IMG/VR virus record: IMGVR_UViG_3300042312_000024
Coordinates: 1-43,384 of that record
DNA length: 43,384 bases
Origin: a virus
Reading direction: 5' to 3' (one strand)
Positions 25,457 to 34,119 of the stretch are shown in pieces. The notes beneath the pieces are model-generated. The model searched no databases. It saw only the letters and a list, made by a program, of their open reading frames with translations, and was not told where the DNA came from. Each line of letters begins with the position of its first letter. Positions within the stretch are counted from its first letter, which is position 1. A program made the translations under genes and the position numbers.

Positions 25457-25836
25457 GCTGGCACCCTCTCAGCGGCTGCCTTGAGTCCGCACGACTGCCG
25501 TTTCTCGCACTCCGGTAGGTCGCATTTGGAGCACGGCACGAACTTCTTCGGCAGGTTGTTGTGGACGATGAGGCCGCCCGACGCTGCCGATGCACGGCCC
25601 GACATGAAGGACGTTACGATCTGACCGATCCACAGCTTGCGCGGGACGAGGGCAGTACGGTAGCCTTCCCACGCTTCTGCGATCTTAGCGTACAGCTCGG
25701 CTTGACCGTCGTCGCCGATGCCGGGGAACGCGGCCCTGATCGCTTCTTGCAGAGCTTCTTCGTGATCGCCGTTGCCCCAAGCGACGGCGCTTTCGTAGGA
25801 TTGGATCAGGCGCTTGGTGTTGTTCTGGTAGTTCAT
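25453..25836 (-). CDS. Hypothetical protein with C-terminal cysteine cluster
   Basis: A 127-residue protein of unknown function between a membrane protein and the ligase. The N-terminal 60 residues are helical and acidic (AELYAKIAEAWEGYRTAL). The C-terminal part has CSKCDLPECEKRQSCG, four cysteines that could bind zinc, preceded by a short hydrophobic segment. ATG 25836 has GGAGGTACG before it. The cysteine pattern suggests a nucleic-acid or protein-binding treble-clef or knuckle, but this is inference. It may act with the ligase because of translational coupling (ATGA overlap). Confidence 0.75.
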   Translation of the reverse strand: MNYQNNTKRLIQSYESAVAWGNGDHEEALQEAIRAAFPGIGDDGQAELYAKIAEAWEGYRTALVPRKLWIGQIVTSFMSGRASAASGGLIVHNNLPKKFVPCSKCDLPECEKRQSCGLKAAAERVPA

Positions 25837-25845
25837 CGTACCTCC

Positions 25846-26055
25846 TTAATCTTTCTTGCTGAACCAGCGACGGATGATGTACTGGCGTATGAAGCTGATC
25901 CCCGTGAAGGCCACGCCGATTGCGTGTGCCGACATCATCGGATGCTCCGGGTGCCATAGGATGGGGAGCAGCGCGAGGTTCGCGCAGTAGTTGATGCTGT
26001 AGCCGATGGCGATATTGACCCACGCCTCTTTGATACTACGGCGCCTTGATTGCAT
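25846..26055 (-). CDS. Small two-span membrane protein common in phages
   Basis: A 69-residue protein with the layout of a widespread phage family: a basic start with SIKEAWVNIAIGYSINY, a first membrane segment (about 13-31), a Pro-containing turn, a second segment (about 43-57), then ISFIRQYIIRRWF. The Ser-x-x-Arg-x-Tyr and Arg-Arg-x-Phe ending is the strongest marker. Function is unknown in the family. ATG 26055 follows GGGAGGGACTCG and overlaps the preceding gene by 20 bases. Confidence 0.8.
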   Translation of the reverse strand: MQSRRRSIKEAWVNIAIGYSINYCANLALLPILWHPEHPMMSAHAIGVAFTGISFIRQYIIRRWFSKKD

Positions 26056-26371
26056 CGAGTCCCTCCCGACGCAGCTCCAGCTCCAACAGAAACAACTCGT
26101 TGATGATGTGATGCGCCCGGTGCATCAAGCCTGTCTCCCGATCGAACACCTCGCCCTTGTTGCGGGCGCTGTCATGCCGGTAACTGGCATCCTGATACCG
26201 CTCGTCTGCGTTCTGGACATGTTGCCACGAATTCGCGGCGTATTTCTTGGCACCGAATGTCAGCACCTTGTCGAGTTCTTCGAGTGCGCGCGGCACGCCC
26301 TCACGAAGTAGACGCGCTTGATTCTTCCCGGCGTCGAACTTCAGCCCGACGCCACGTTCGTTGTCTGTCAT
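26036..26371 (-). CDS. dATP/dGTP diphosphohydrolase-like protein
   Basis: The 111-residue protein has the pattern of the phage family annotated as dATP/dGTP diphosphohydrolase N-terminal domain (MazG-like, all-helical). Its segments are GLKFDAGKNQARLL, VLTFGAKKYAANSWQHV, RYQDASYRHD, GEVFDRETGLMHRAHH and NELFLLELE. The Asp/Glu/His residues in these segments are expected to hold the metal and the nucleotide phosphates, turning dNTPs into dNMPs. Some relatives serve 2-aminoadenine genomes, but no PurZ-like gene is present here. A general dNTP-pool role is therefore more likely. ATG 26371 has GGAGGCAAC before it. Confidence 0.85.
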   Translation of the reverse strand: MTDNERGVGLKFDAGKNQARLLREGVPRALEELDKVLTFGAKKYAANSWQHVQNADERYQDASYRHDSARNKGEVFDRETGLMHRAHHIINELFLLELELRREGLDAIKAP

Positions 26372-26380
26372 GTTGCCTCC

Positions 26381-27211
26381 TTACGCGGGAACGGTGATGT
26401 GCTTGCGCTGTTCGATGGTGGTAGTGAGCTTGCGCCCACGGCTGTGTCCTCCGCATTGCGTGCATTGGAGCAGGAGGTAGGTGCCGACCTGAGTTCGCGC
26501 CGGGGTGTCCTGCGGGATCATCTCGTTGTGCCCACACTTGTTGCAGCGGTGCTCGCTCCCGTCCGCCTTGTAGTACACGGCGATGTTCGGGTGCTGCGTG
26601 TACCAGCCTCGCAGCTTTCGGTACTCCGCCTTCATGGACTTCACGTCGATGATGTTGTATTCCTTGCACTCGTTCCACGCGCCGGGTAAGGACTGCATGC
26701 AGGCCACCCACAGGTCGAAACCGGGGAACTTTGCATGGTCGTACTTGCGCAGCTCGGGAACGATCACGCCCGTGGTGTACTCCAGCTTCTGCGACGTGAA
26801 GGCGAACTCCACACGATTCAGCAGCATGGGGTCGATGACGCCCACGGGAGACAGCGGAGGAAGCCCGAGGATCGCGAGCCGGGCCTTGACCTTGCGAAGA
26901 TCGAACTTCTTGCCGTTGCGTGCGAGCACGAAGTCCGCCGCGTCGAGCAGCTTGTGCAGCGCCTCGGCCTGCGCCCTGTCGTCGAACACGTCGGCGGCCT
27001 TGCGCTGGTCGAGGTAGAACGTAGCCTCGTCATCGTCGAGCCATTCGCATGCGAACGACATCAGCGACCAGTCTCGCTTGATCTGCTTCGGGCTGAAGTT
27101 GTTGTTGAACATCTGCCATCCCCAGAACTCGATGGGGAATGTCTCGATGTCGAGGCACAGAATCTTCGGACCCTTCTTGGGGGCACGCCTCAGAAACTTG
27201 GTCAGGTTCAC
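26381..27211 (-). CDS. DEDD-type (DnaQ/RNase H-fold) 3'-5' exonuclease with zinc ribbon
   Basis: A 276-residue nuclease. LCLDIETFP at residues 18-26 (Asp21, Glu23) is the Exo I motif. ARNGKKFDLRKVKARL gives the Exo II Asp, and EYNIIDVKSM the last acidic motif. The C-terminus has CNKCGH and CTQCGG about 30 residues apart, a zinc ribbon not needed for catalysis and probably for DNA or partner contact. The start is GTG 27211 with GGAGAATCC before it, overlapping the stop of the endonuclease VII gene (GTGA). A role in recombination or repair beside the other nucleases is inferred from context. Confidence 0.85.
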   Translation of the reverse strand: MNLTKFLRRAPKKGPKILCLDIETFPIEFWGWQMFNNNFSPKQIKRDWSLMSFACEWLDDDEATFYLDQRKAADVFDDRAQAEALHKLLDAADFVLARNGKKFDLRKVKARLAILGLPPLSPVGVIDPMLLNRVEFAFTSQKLEYTTGVIVPELRKYDHAKFPGFDLWVACMQSLPGAWNECKEYNIIDVKSMKAEYRKLRGWYTQHPNIAVYYKADGSEHRCNKCGHNEMIPQDTPARTQVGTYLLLQCTQCGGHSRGRKLTTTIEQRKHITVPA

Positions 27212-27594
27212 GGATTCTCCTTCTTCTTGGCCCGGGACTTACGCGCTCGCAGATTCCTCAGCAGGCGCTTCTCGTCTTCGGTCTTGTGGGTGGGATGCAA
27301 GTACCCCGTGATGTTAGTCATGTGCTTGCGCAGGTAGTTGGACAGTCCGCCGCAGAATGCGAGTATGTCCCGCACACCGTAGCGCGGTCCGTTGTTCTCG
27401 ACTTTGCCGAGCAACGAGTTGCAGCCGCGATGGAGTACACCGCGCACCGCTCCCGTCTTGTGGTCGTGGTCGAGAACGGGATCGAGTGGTGCCTTCAAAC
27501 CCAACTGTCCTCCGCACAGCGCGCATCGGTTCCCTTGCTCCGCTGCGAGCTTCACGCGAATCAGCTTTACCTGTGTTGCGGTTAGTCTCTTCAT
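27208..27594 (-). CDS. Recombination endonuclease VII family (Holliday-junction resolvase)
   Basis: A 128-residue His-Me finger nuclease that would resolve branched DNA before packaging. The zinc pair RCALCGG (Cys24, Cys27) is followed by the catalytic core LDHDHKTGAVRG (Asp42, His43, Asp44, His45) and then VLHRGCNSLLG. In T4 endonuclease VII the second zinc pair is CxxC; here the first of these is His55 with Cys58. The C-terminus is very basic. The gene overlaps both neighbours by four bases. T7 uses an unrelated resolvase (gp3), so this is a functional replacement. Confidence 0.92.
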   Translation of the reverse strand: MKRLTATQVKLIRVKLAAEQGNRCALCGGQLGLKAPLDPVLDHDHKTGAVRGVLHRGCNSLLGKVENNGPRYGVRDILAFCGGLSNYLRKHMTNITGYLHPTHKTEDEKRLLRNLRARKSRAKKKENP

Positions 27595-28520
27595 CGTGCA
27601 AGTTCCTCAAGTGCTGCGCGCTTGTGGGCCACTTCGGCTTCGAGCTTGTGGAAGGCAGCGATCAGGTTCTCGCCGAAGACTCCGAGCTGGAGCACGTCGA
27701 GCAGCTTCGCATCACGGTCGGTTCGCATCCAGAGAAGCACGGCTTGCTCGGCGAAGTAGTCTTGCCAACGCTCGCCCATCTTCGCTCGGTAGAATCCGTA
27801 CACCATGCCTGCCGCGTCGCTGTTGCTCTTGGTGCCGAACAGCAGCTTCTCTGCCGTTACCTCGCCCACCTTGGGAAGCCCGGGGATGTGATCCGCCGTG
27901 TCACCCATGAGCATCTGCATCCAGAACCACTTGTGCCCGTACTGCAACCCGTCCGCGCCGACCACATCGTATGCTCCGAGAGGAACCTCGGTGATAGCGT
28001 AGTCTGCCCACGAGACGTGGGTTCCGCAGAACATTCGCATGTCCTTGTCTGCCGTGTGGATCACGTGCATCGTGCCCGAATGCTGCGCAGCGCCGGTGCT
28101 GACGTAGGCCATGCCGTCGTCTGCTTCGCGCGTTGTCCACACCTTGGGCTTGAAGTGGGGACCGTCGTAGTTCTCCATCCAATCTCGGAGGAAGGCCCAG
28201 TTGAGCGGCTTGCTGGAGTGCGTGCGCTGCCCCTGATACGGCTGACTCGTAGCAGCAAGGAACCGATCGCCCTTCGTCGATGCACCATGAGTCAGGTGCA
28301 TGATGACACGATCCGCTCCGCTGATATGTTTCAGGTGCGAGATGCGGGAGAGCACGTTGCGTCGTGCGTCCCCCGCAGAACACGTCTCGCGCCCAGCGCA
28401 GAAGTACGCAGCGTAGTCCCCATCGACGTGAGCAACCACGCCGGGGTTATGCTGTCGAACCTCCACACTGGGCATCGGGGAACGCTCCGCAGCCAGAGCC
28501 ATCAGAGCGTTCAGGTCCAT
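27591..28520 (-). CDS. 5'-3' exonuclease (FEN/T7 gp6-like)
   Basis: A 309-residue flap-nuclease-family enzyme; T7 gp6 is 300. Metal-binding acidic clusters are seen in AHVDGDYAAYFC, TREADDGMA, HTADKDMRMF and MGDTADHIPG. The helical DNA-binding motif that follows is LPKVGEVTAEKLL. It would degrade host DNA, remove primers and make 3' tails for recombination. ATG 28520 overlaps the previous stop (TGATG), and the end overlaps the endonuclease VII gene (ATGA), so three DNA-processing genes are tightly coupled. Confidence 0.92.
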   Translation of the reverse strand: MDLNALMALAAERSPMPSVEVRQHNPGVVAHVDGDYAAYFCAGRETCSAGDARRNVLSRISHLKHISGADRVIMHLTHGASTKGDRFLAATSQPYQGQRTHSSKPLNWAFLRDWMENYDGPHFKPKVWTTREADDGMAYVSTGAAQHSGTMHVIHTADKDMRMFCGTHVSWADYAITEVPLGAYDVVGADGLQYGHKWFWMQMLMGDTADHIPGLPKVGEVTAEKLLFGTKSNSDAAGMVYGFYRAKMGERWQDYFAEQAVLLWMRTDRDAKLLDVLQLGVFGENLIAAFHKLEAEVAHKRAALEELAR

Positions 28521-29374
28521 CAGGCGATTCCGTCCAGCGGATCGTCCGCATCACGCGGGCCGCTCGGCGTCACGTCACCGACCACCTCGTCCAGCGCATC
28601 GACGCCCTCCCGGGTGACGGTGCCGCCGACCAGCTTGGATGCAGCGTAGTCGTAGCACGGAAGACCCTTGAAGTTCAGAGCCGATGCGATCTTGAGCTGG
28701 ATGGAGTTCTTGCTCTTGGCCGCCGCGATGACCTTGCGGGTCTTCTCGTCCTTGCGCTCGGGGTATTCGCCTTCGATAAAGATGCTGTCCCACATCTCGG
28801 CATCGGCGAACTCCCAGACGAACGCCTTCAGCGGCGTCAGGGCAGCGCCGACCGGGAACGGCTGGTCCTTCACGCCAACCACCGCGCCGTCTTCCATGTC
28901 GGGAACTTGGATGATCGGCTTGCGCACGCTCTCCTTGTCGATGTTCGCGTAGACGCGCTTCTTGTCGCCTTCGCCGGCATCGCGGTGGACGACGTTGAGC
29001 AGGACCGCGCTGCCGAGGAGCTGGACGAAGTGCCTCTCCTCCGTGCGCAGTCGGCTGAACATCTTGAAGTAACCGGCCTTCTCGTTCGTGCTCAGGTTCA
29101 TGAGGAGCGAGAGGCGGACGGGAACCTTGGTGCCGTCTTCGAGTTCCTTCGGGGGATGCTTCTTGCCGATCAGCTCGAAGATGATGATGACTTCGTTGTT
29201 GATCTTCTTCTCGCCCTTGTACTCGCCCTCGTGCTGGCCCACTTCGTAGTAGGCCACGATGCGTGCGCCGGTCTGGCCCGCCTCGGGCGGCGTGTAGTCG
29301 CCACCGCCGGACGTTGCCACCGACTGGTCCTTGCCCTGCGTTGCCACCTTGTTCAACAGTGCGTCGAGACTCAT
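28520..29374 (-). CDS. Probable single-stranded DNA-binding protein
   Basis: A 284-residue protein between DNA polymerase and 5'-exonuclease, the place where phiKMV-like phages encode a putative ssDNA-binding protein. It shows beta-rich OB-like segments (RIVAYYEVGQHEGEY, VIIIFELIGKK, VQLLGSAVLLNVVHRDAG). The C-terminal tail is acidic (DADDPLDG), typical of replication ssDNA-binding proteins. Codon use is strongly biased to G/C-ending codons, as expected for an abundant protein. ATG 29374 follows AAGGAGTACAG. The function is inferred from these features and place, not from a catalytic motif. Confidence 0.75.
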   Translation of the reverse strand: MSLDALLNKVATQGKDQSVATSGGGDYTPPEAGQTGARIVAYYEVGQHEGEYKGEKKINNEVIIIFELIGKKHPPKELEDGTKVPVRLSLLMNLSTNEKAGYFKMFSRLRTEERHFVQLLGSAVLLNVVHRDAGEGDKKRVYANIDKESVRKPIIQVPDMEDGAVVGVKDQPFPVGAALTPLKAFVWEFADAEMWDSIFIEGEYPERKDEKTRKVIAAAKSKNSIQLKIASALNFKGLPCYDYAASKLVGGTVTREGVDALDEVVGDVTPSGPRDADDPLDGIA

Positions 29375-29389
29375 GCTGTTCTGTACTCC

Positions 29390-31840
29390 TTATTCAAACG
29401 ACGGGTTGTGGCCTCCGACGAATTCCTTGCGGATCATCGTGCGGTAGCCGGGGAACAGGCTGACGAACTCTGCCGGAGGATTGTGTTCCTCCATCATGTT
29501 GTCGCCCATCTTGGTTTCGCATGGCACGCCAAGAGGCAGAGGCCATTTGAACCACCACTCCATGTAGACGGAGGCTTCGAGCATGCTTGCATGCAGGAGG
29601 GCCGCCGCCTCCGTGGCGATGGATTCTGCTGCGTCCACGTATACCGCATCGTGGACCTGATTCACGATCTGGGCTTGGCCCAGCCAACGCTCGGGCTGCG
29701 TCACGTACATGCGGTAGAACGCACGCAACGACAGGTACATGCTCGCCTTCGCCCATTCACCACCCGTACCCTGCACCGGATAGTTCTTGATTTCCGTGGG
29801 TGAGAAGGACTGCGCAGTACCACCTCGGGCGGTGGGTCGGGTTGCGATGAACTTCGGCGAAGGAGACTCGCTGAAGGAATACATCTTACCGTCCGGCGTG
29901 GTGAAGTGCGAGCGACCGAGATGGCATGTCAATCCGGGCACTTCCGGGTGCGGCACGAAGCGGGAAGTGCTGACCCGATTCTGTGCTATCACCTTGGTCA
30001 TGTGCTCGATGTATTCTCCCAGTTCCGGATAACGCTCGGCCTCGGCGCGCACCAGCTTCTCGACCTCTTCTTCGGTCATGCCGGTGGTGAGTGCGATCTT
30101 CGCGACGCCAGCACCGTATGCACGCTGAAAGGAGAACACCTTCGCGTTACCTCGAAGCTTCTTCCACTTGCTGTGCTCGGGGTGCTTCTCGTCCTTCGCC
30201 GCTGCGAGGATGTAAGCGTAGTCCCGACCTTCCGCCACGCCCCACGCCTGCTCTGCGCGGAGGCAGTGCATGTCGAGGCCAGCTTTCAGATCGTCGATGA
30301 GCTGACGGCATTGAGTGAGGATCGCCTGCACGTAAATCTCCAGCGACGTAAAGTCCGACTGGATGATTTTGCCACGCTTGTACCGGCTGATGAAAGCGCG
30401 CTTGATCTGGCTGCCCTTCTCCTTGCCGGTCTCCATGTCAAACTCGCCCTTGCTCACGTTCTGCAAGTTCGGGTCGCTAGACGACAAACGGCCGGTCACG
30501 GTGTTGACCATGTTGAGCTTGTGGTGGATGATGCCATCCGGACCCACGAGCGTCAGCATTCCCTTCTGCTCTCCGGTCTTCTCGTCCGTCGTGATGAAGT
30601 ACGTGGACAAGTCCTTGTGGATGTCGGCGCGCTTTGCGAGAGCCTTCAGGAAGGGGATGTCCCGTACGCCGAGTTCTTCGATGACTTCGGCAGCGGTGGA
30701 ATACACGCCCTTGTCGGACTTGCTTTCCCACCGCTCACTGCCTTCGGTGTAACCGGCGAAGCGGAACAGCATGTCTTCGTTACGTAACTTGGGCTTGGTC
30801 AGGTCATCGACCTTGACCTTCTTCGTCTTGTACTCGCCCTTGTTCTTCCCACCGGCGAAGGTTGAGTAGAGATGGAGGTTGTCGAAATTGTCCACCGGGG
30901 CGGTCGCAGTCGTGGTGCCGTCGTTCAGGACGTAGTGCAGCTCATCCTTCTGCACGTACTGCTGCTTGCCTGTCTCGGCGACAAGGACCGGAACCTTTGC
31001 CACGTACTTAACGTCGCCGCCGAAGATCAGCGCGCTCTTGTGGAAGCGGCTGTTCCAGTTGAAGGTCAGCCCTTCGGGAAGTTCGGGGATGTAGGACTGG
31101 AGTTCTGCGGTAGCTTCGGCGAGGTCCGCCTCCAACTTCTTCGCATGCTCCAGCGCCCACACCTTGTCCACGAACATGCCGTTGTATTCGGCTTCGATGG
31201 TGAAGCACAGCGCGCCCATGTTGAGGAGAGCCGAGCGCAGACCCCCTCGGGCACGAAATGCTTCGAGCTGCCCGAGGAACATCTTCTCGGTGTTGCCGAT
31301 GTCGCCCACGTCGTCCGTGTCGTTGGTTCCGACGAGGTAGTCCATCAGCAGGGTCTTGTCGATGTCGCAAGTATCCACGCCTGCTTGCCACAGGGACTTG
31401 ACTGCATCGTCCTTCAGGTTGCCGCCGTATCTCGGGGACACCTCGTCCATGCTGCACATGTGGTACTCTTGCGACATACCGTAGAGCAGGTATTCGCCTA
31501 GCTGCGAATCCCACACGAGGCCGCCACGGTCGATGAACTCGATCCATGCCTGACGATTGAGCGGGCCTTGGCAGATGGCGTGCAGGATGTCGAACTTGAT
31601 GTTGAAGCCGACGAGGTACTGCGTCCCTTCGCACAGATCGCGCAGCCACCCGTCAGGTGCGCCGCCGATGTACTCACCATCGAAGTCTTTACCCGTGGCG
31701 AAGTAAAGTCCGGTGTTCTTCGCATCGCCCTTGCGCTTGTACCCGATGGCGACGATGCGGTTGAGGTTGTAGAACGGATTCGCTTTGCGCTTCAGCGTCT
31801 CGCGGATCGTGGTTTCGAGGTCGAAGGATGCGAAGCTCAT
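29390..31840 (-). CDS. Family A DNA polymerase with 3'-5' exonuclease
   Basis: The 816-residue replicative polymerase (T7 gp5 is 704; phiKMV-like enzymes are about this long). Exo I is SFDLETT with Asp7 and Glu9, Exo II lies in LVGFNIKFDI. Polymerase motif A is SDFTSLEIYVQ with Asp496. Motif B is in RGNAKVFSFQRAYGAGVAKIA (given in two parts, RGNAKVFSF and QRAYGAGV). Motif C is QVHDAVYVD with His730 and Asp731. ATG 31840 with GGGAGATACGA before it is the start; the frame extends upstream but that part is another small gene's shadow. A processivity factor (thioredoxin in T7) is not recognisable. Confidence 0.97.
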   Translation of the reverse strand: MSFASFDLETTIRETLKRKANPFYNLNRIVAIGYKRKGDAKNTGLYFATGKDFDGEYIGGAPDGWLRDLCEGTQYLVGFNIKFDILHAICQGPLNRQAWIEFIDRGGLVWDSQLGEYLLYGMSQEYHMCSMDEVSPRYGGNLKDDAVKSLWQAGVDTCDIDKTLLMDYLVGTNDTDDVGDIGNTEKMFLGQLEAFRARGGLRSALLNMGALCFTIEAEYNGMFVDKVWALEHAKKLEADLAEATAELQSYIPELPEGLTFNWNSRFHKSALIFGGDVKYVAKVPVLVAETGKQQYVQKDELHYVLNDGTTTATAPVDNFDNLHLYSTFAGGKNKGEYKTKKVKVDDLTKPKLRNEDMLFRFAGYTEGSERWESKSDKGVYSTAAEVIEELGVRDIPFLKALAKRADIHKDLSTYFITTDEKTGEQKGMLTLVGPDGIIHHKLNMVNTVTGRLSSSDPNLQNVSKGEFDMETGKEKGSQIKRAFISRYKRGKIIQSDFTSLEIYVQAILTQCRQLIDDLKAGLDMHCLRAEQAWGVAEGRDYAYILAAAKDEKHPEHSKWKKLRGNAKVFSFQRAYGAGVAKIALTTGMTEEEVEKLVRAEAERYPELGEYIEHMTKVIAQNRVSTSRFVPHPEVPGLTCHLGRSHFTTPDGKMYSFSESPSPKFIATRPTARGGTAQSFSPTEIKNYPVQGTGGEWAKASMYLSLRAFYRMYVTQPERWLGQAQIVNQVHDAVYVDAAESIATEAAALLHASMLEASVYMEWWFKWPLPLGVPCETKMGDNMMEEHNPPAEFVSLFPGYRTMIRKEFVGGHNPSFE

Positions 31841-31971
31841 TCGTATCTCCCGAGCCGCAGGTACAGACGATTGAACGCGAGAAACGCGATCATACCGGGA
31901 CGCCTTTGCGATGCGCAGGGGATACTCCGCATCGTCGTCCTGTTTGCTACTTGAGCCGAGATGTATTTCAT
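31837..31971 (-). CDS. Small 44-residue protein between helicase and DNA polymerase
   Basis: An ATG at 31971 overlaps the helicase stop (ATGA) and the 44-codon frame ends in a TGA overlapping the DNA polymerase ATG (ATGA). Both overlaps are the standard coupling arrangement of this genome, which makes a real gene likely. The product is basic with a short hydrophobic stretch near the end (GMIAFLAFNRLYLRL, residues 26-40), perhaps membrane-touching. It ends RYE. No family is recognised. It could alternatively be a coupling peptide whose translation carries ribosomes to the polymerase start. Confidence 0.6.
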   Translation of the reverse strand: MKYISAQVANRTTMRSIPCASQRRPGMIAFLAFNRLYLRLGRYE

Positions 31972-33254
31972 GCTGCCTCCTCGTAGAAGCGGGCGCGCTC
32001 GGCATCGAACATAACCTCTTGCCTCACGTCACGTTTACCACCCGCTCGGTTCAGCTTGTTCTTCGGTGTGCCGACGTACCGGAATCGCTCCATCGCTGGA
32101 TCGTTGAGCTTGCCGCCCATGATGATGAAGTCGCACGCTCCCTGCTTGCCCGTCTTGCTGTCCTTCAGTGCGGACTGTGGCGGGTACTGGACGCCCTCGC
32201 CCTCGGCGCTGATCTGCGAAGTCGCGACACCAACGGTATCGTATTTCACGCACCAGTTGCGCGCGGCTTGGTACATGGCTTCGAGCATCTGATCGGTACG
32301 CTGTCCGCCATTGGTCATGCCGCCGGTGAACGTGATGTTGTCGATCATGTCGAATATGATGAATCCGGGGTTCGTCTGCTTGATGATCGCTTCGACTTCC
32401 CCGGAGTTGAATCCGTGAATGTCGTAGAACTGCATGCGGTTGATGTCCCCGCCCGTCGCTTCTTCGATTCGCTTGCGCAGGCTGCCGTCCTTCGCCCACT
32501 CCACCATCTCGGGTATCGTGGCGTTGAGCAAGGATTGATACCAGCGTTGCTTGATCCTCTTGCCCGGTCCTTCGTTGTTGAGCCAGATGCCCGTGCGATT
32601 CTGGCCGGGCCACACGCTGTCGAGCTGCGTGATCCAGTGGCTGGACTCGCTGGTCAGGAAAGTCGTCTTGCCCGCATCAGGACGCATGGCGTAGATACCG
32701 AAGTCGCCACCGCGCATGGCCCGGAGATTGCGCGCGAGACACGGCAGCCTGAAGTGGATGCCGATGTTGTGCTCGTCCATCTTCATCAGTTCTTCCGGAC
32801 TTTCTGTGACGAGCGGAAGCCGAGCCTTGCGGTCCATGCGGTCGGTGACTCCTTCCGTCAACGTGGACAACTCGTCCCGCAGCGAGAACTCCGCACCGCC
32901 ATTCCACTGCACGATCTTGCTGACCGCAGTGGTGGCAAGCTCCAGCTCCAGCAGCTTCTCGATCATCCCCTGTTCCGCTTCGGCGGGCACGGGCTGACGC
33001 ATGGCTTTCAGGTGCAGCTTGAGCAGAGACTTTTTGTCGTCGGGCAGAGTCTTCCACTTGAACTCCAACGCCCAACCATCGAACACGTCGAAGGGAAGCG
33101 CCTTGGTCTCGGGAAACTCCTTGTAGTAGGCGCGCAAGGCGTCGAGCATGATGACTGTCAGCTCGTCGAGACCTTCGCGCGGGGCGTTGGGAACGAGGCG
33201 GTCGAACTTTCCCTTGTCACTGCACAGGCGCAGCAGTGTCAGGTCAAGACTCAT
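31968..33254 (-). CDS. Replicative DNA helicase (DnaB/T7 gp4 C-terminal type)
   Basis: A 428-residue hexameric helicase of the RecA fold. Walker A is MRPDAGKTTF in the middle of the protein, Walker B is GFIIFDMIDN, and later TSQISAEGEG and the basic ending fit the DNA-contact loops and Arg finger region. Residues 1-170 have no primase motifs and are helical. T7 fuses primase and helicase; here they are two genes, as in phiKMV. ATG 33254 lies 30 bases after the primase stop with GAGAGAGGAAG upstream. Confidence 0.93.
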   Translation of the reverse strand: MSLDLTLLRLCSDKGKFDRLVPNAPREGLDELTVIMLDALRAYYKEFPETKALPFDVFDGWALEFKWKTLPDDKKSLLKLHLKAMRQPVPAEAEQGMIEKLLELELATTAVSKIVQWNGGAEFSLRDELSTLTEGVTDRMDRKARLPLVTESPEELMKMDEHNIGIHFRLPCLARNLRAMRGGDFGIYAMRPDAGKTTFLTSESSHWITQLDSVWPGQNRTGIWLNNEGPGKRIKQRWYQSLLNATIPEMVEWAKDGSLRKRIEEATGGDINRMQFYDIHGFNSGEVEAIIKQTNPGFIIFDMIDNITFTGGMTNGGQRTDQMLEAMYQAARNWCVKYDTVGVATSQISAEGEGVQYPPQSALKDSKTGKQGACDFIIMGGKLNDPAMERFRYVGTPKNKLNRAGGKRDVRQEVMFDAERARFYEEAA

Positions 33255-33284
33255 ACGGGTCTTCCTCTCTCGGGTAAGGGTCTG

Positions 33285-34106
33285 TCATTGCAGTGCCTCC
33301 TTGATGTAGTCCGCGTTGTAATACTTGGGGTCACGATCACTCGTGACGTTGCGGTAGTCCACCCCAAACGCACGAAGGCGCGCAGCGATTTCCGTCGCTG
33401 CTTCTTGGCCGGGATTCCTACCGTTGCTTCTACCTCTGTCGTCGTCGAGCCACGTCACTACACGTTGGCCTCGCTCTATGAGCTGCATCAACACGCGGTT
33501 GTGCAGCTTGGTGCCGAGCAGCGACCACGCCTCTGTCACCAGTCCCACCTTGTATGCGGAGAGCGGGTCTTCGCACAGAACGATGGAGTCACCCGTGCCC
33601 ACGCCGTAGCGTGCGACAAGTCCGTCCTTTGGAACGTCGGGCGTCAGCCACTTAGGCATCCGAGAGGATGACCGGGCTGTCCAGTAAATCGGTTGGTCGC
33701 CTTCGATGATGGGTAGTACCACGCGCCCGATGTCCGGGCACCAGTACAGTCCGAGTTCCCCTATCATACGAAGCGAGAGTCCCATCTTGAAGAACCACAC
33801 CTTGTCCACTAGCGGCCACTCCGTCGTGTCGTAAACTCTCGACTCGGGGAGTTTCACGGTTGAGCGCGCTCGGCGCTCGCATGTTTGCTCGGCATGTGTC
33901 CTTACCAGCTTGGCTTCTAAGCTCTCGTGCTCGCGCTTGAATCCTTTGCCACCGCACCTGAAGCAGTATGCGGCGGACTTGTCGTGCATGCGAGTGATGA
34001 GCAACGAGTTCCCTTCACCGCAATCATGGCTGATGCGTATGCGGGTTCCGACCTTCAGTCGTTCCGCATGCGGCAGCCAGTCGCTGTCGGGAAGTTCGTT
34101 GCTCAT
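33285..34106 (-). CDS. DNA primase (T7 gp4 N-terminal type)
   Basis: A 273-residue primase that makes RNA primers for lagging-strand synthesis. The N-terminus has a zinc-binding module (HDCGEG and CFRCGGKG, residues about 27-54). The TOPRIM domain follows: VLCEDPLSAYKV (Glu at about 178) and WLDDDRGRSNG with the Asp triad. The RNA-polymerase-like basic patch is around IYWTARSSSRMPKWL. ATG 34106 follows GAGGACAAG. Separation from the helicase gene means the two must meet by protein contact rather than in one chain. Confidence 0.92.
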   Translation of the reverse strand: MSNELPDSDWLPHAERLKVGTRIRISHDCGEGNSLLITRMHDKSAAYCFRCGGKGFKREHESLEAKLVRTHAEQTCERRARSTVKLPESRVYDTTEWPLVDKVWFFKMGLSLRMIGELGLYWCPDIGRVVLPIIEGDQPIYWTARSSSRMPKWLTPDVPKDGLVARYGVGTGDSIVLCEDPLSAYKVGLVTEAWSLLGTKLHNRVLMQLIERGQRVVTWLDDDRGRSNGRNPGQEAATEIAARLRAFGVDYRNVTSDRDPKYYNADYIKEALQ

Positions 34107-34119
34107 CTTGTCCTCGCAA

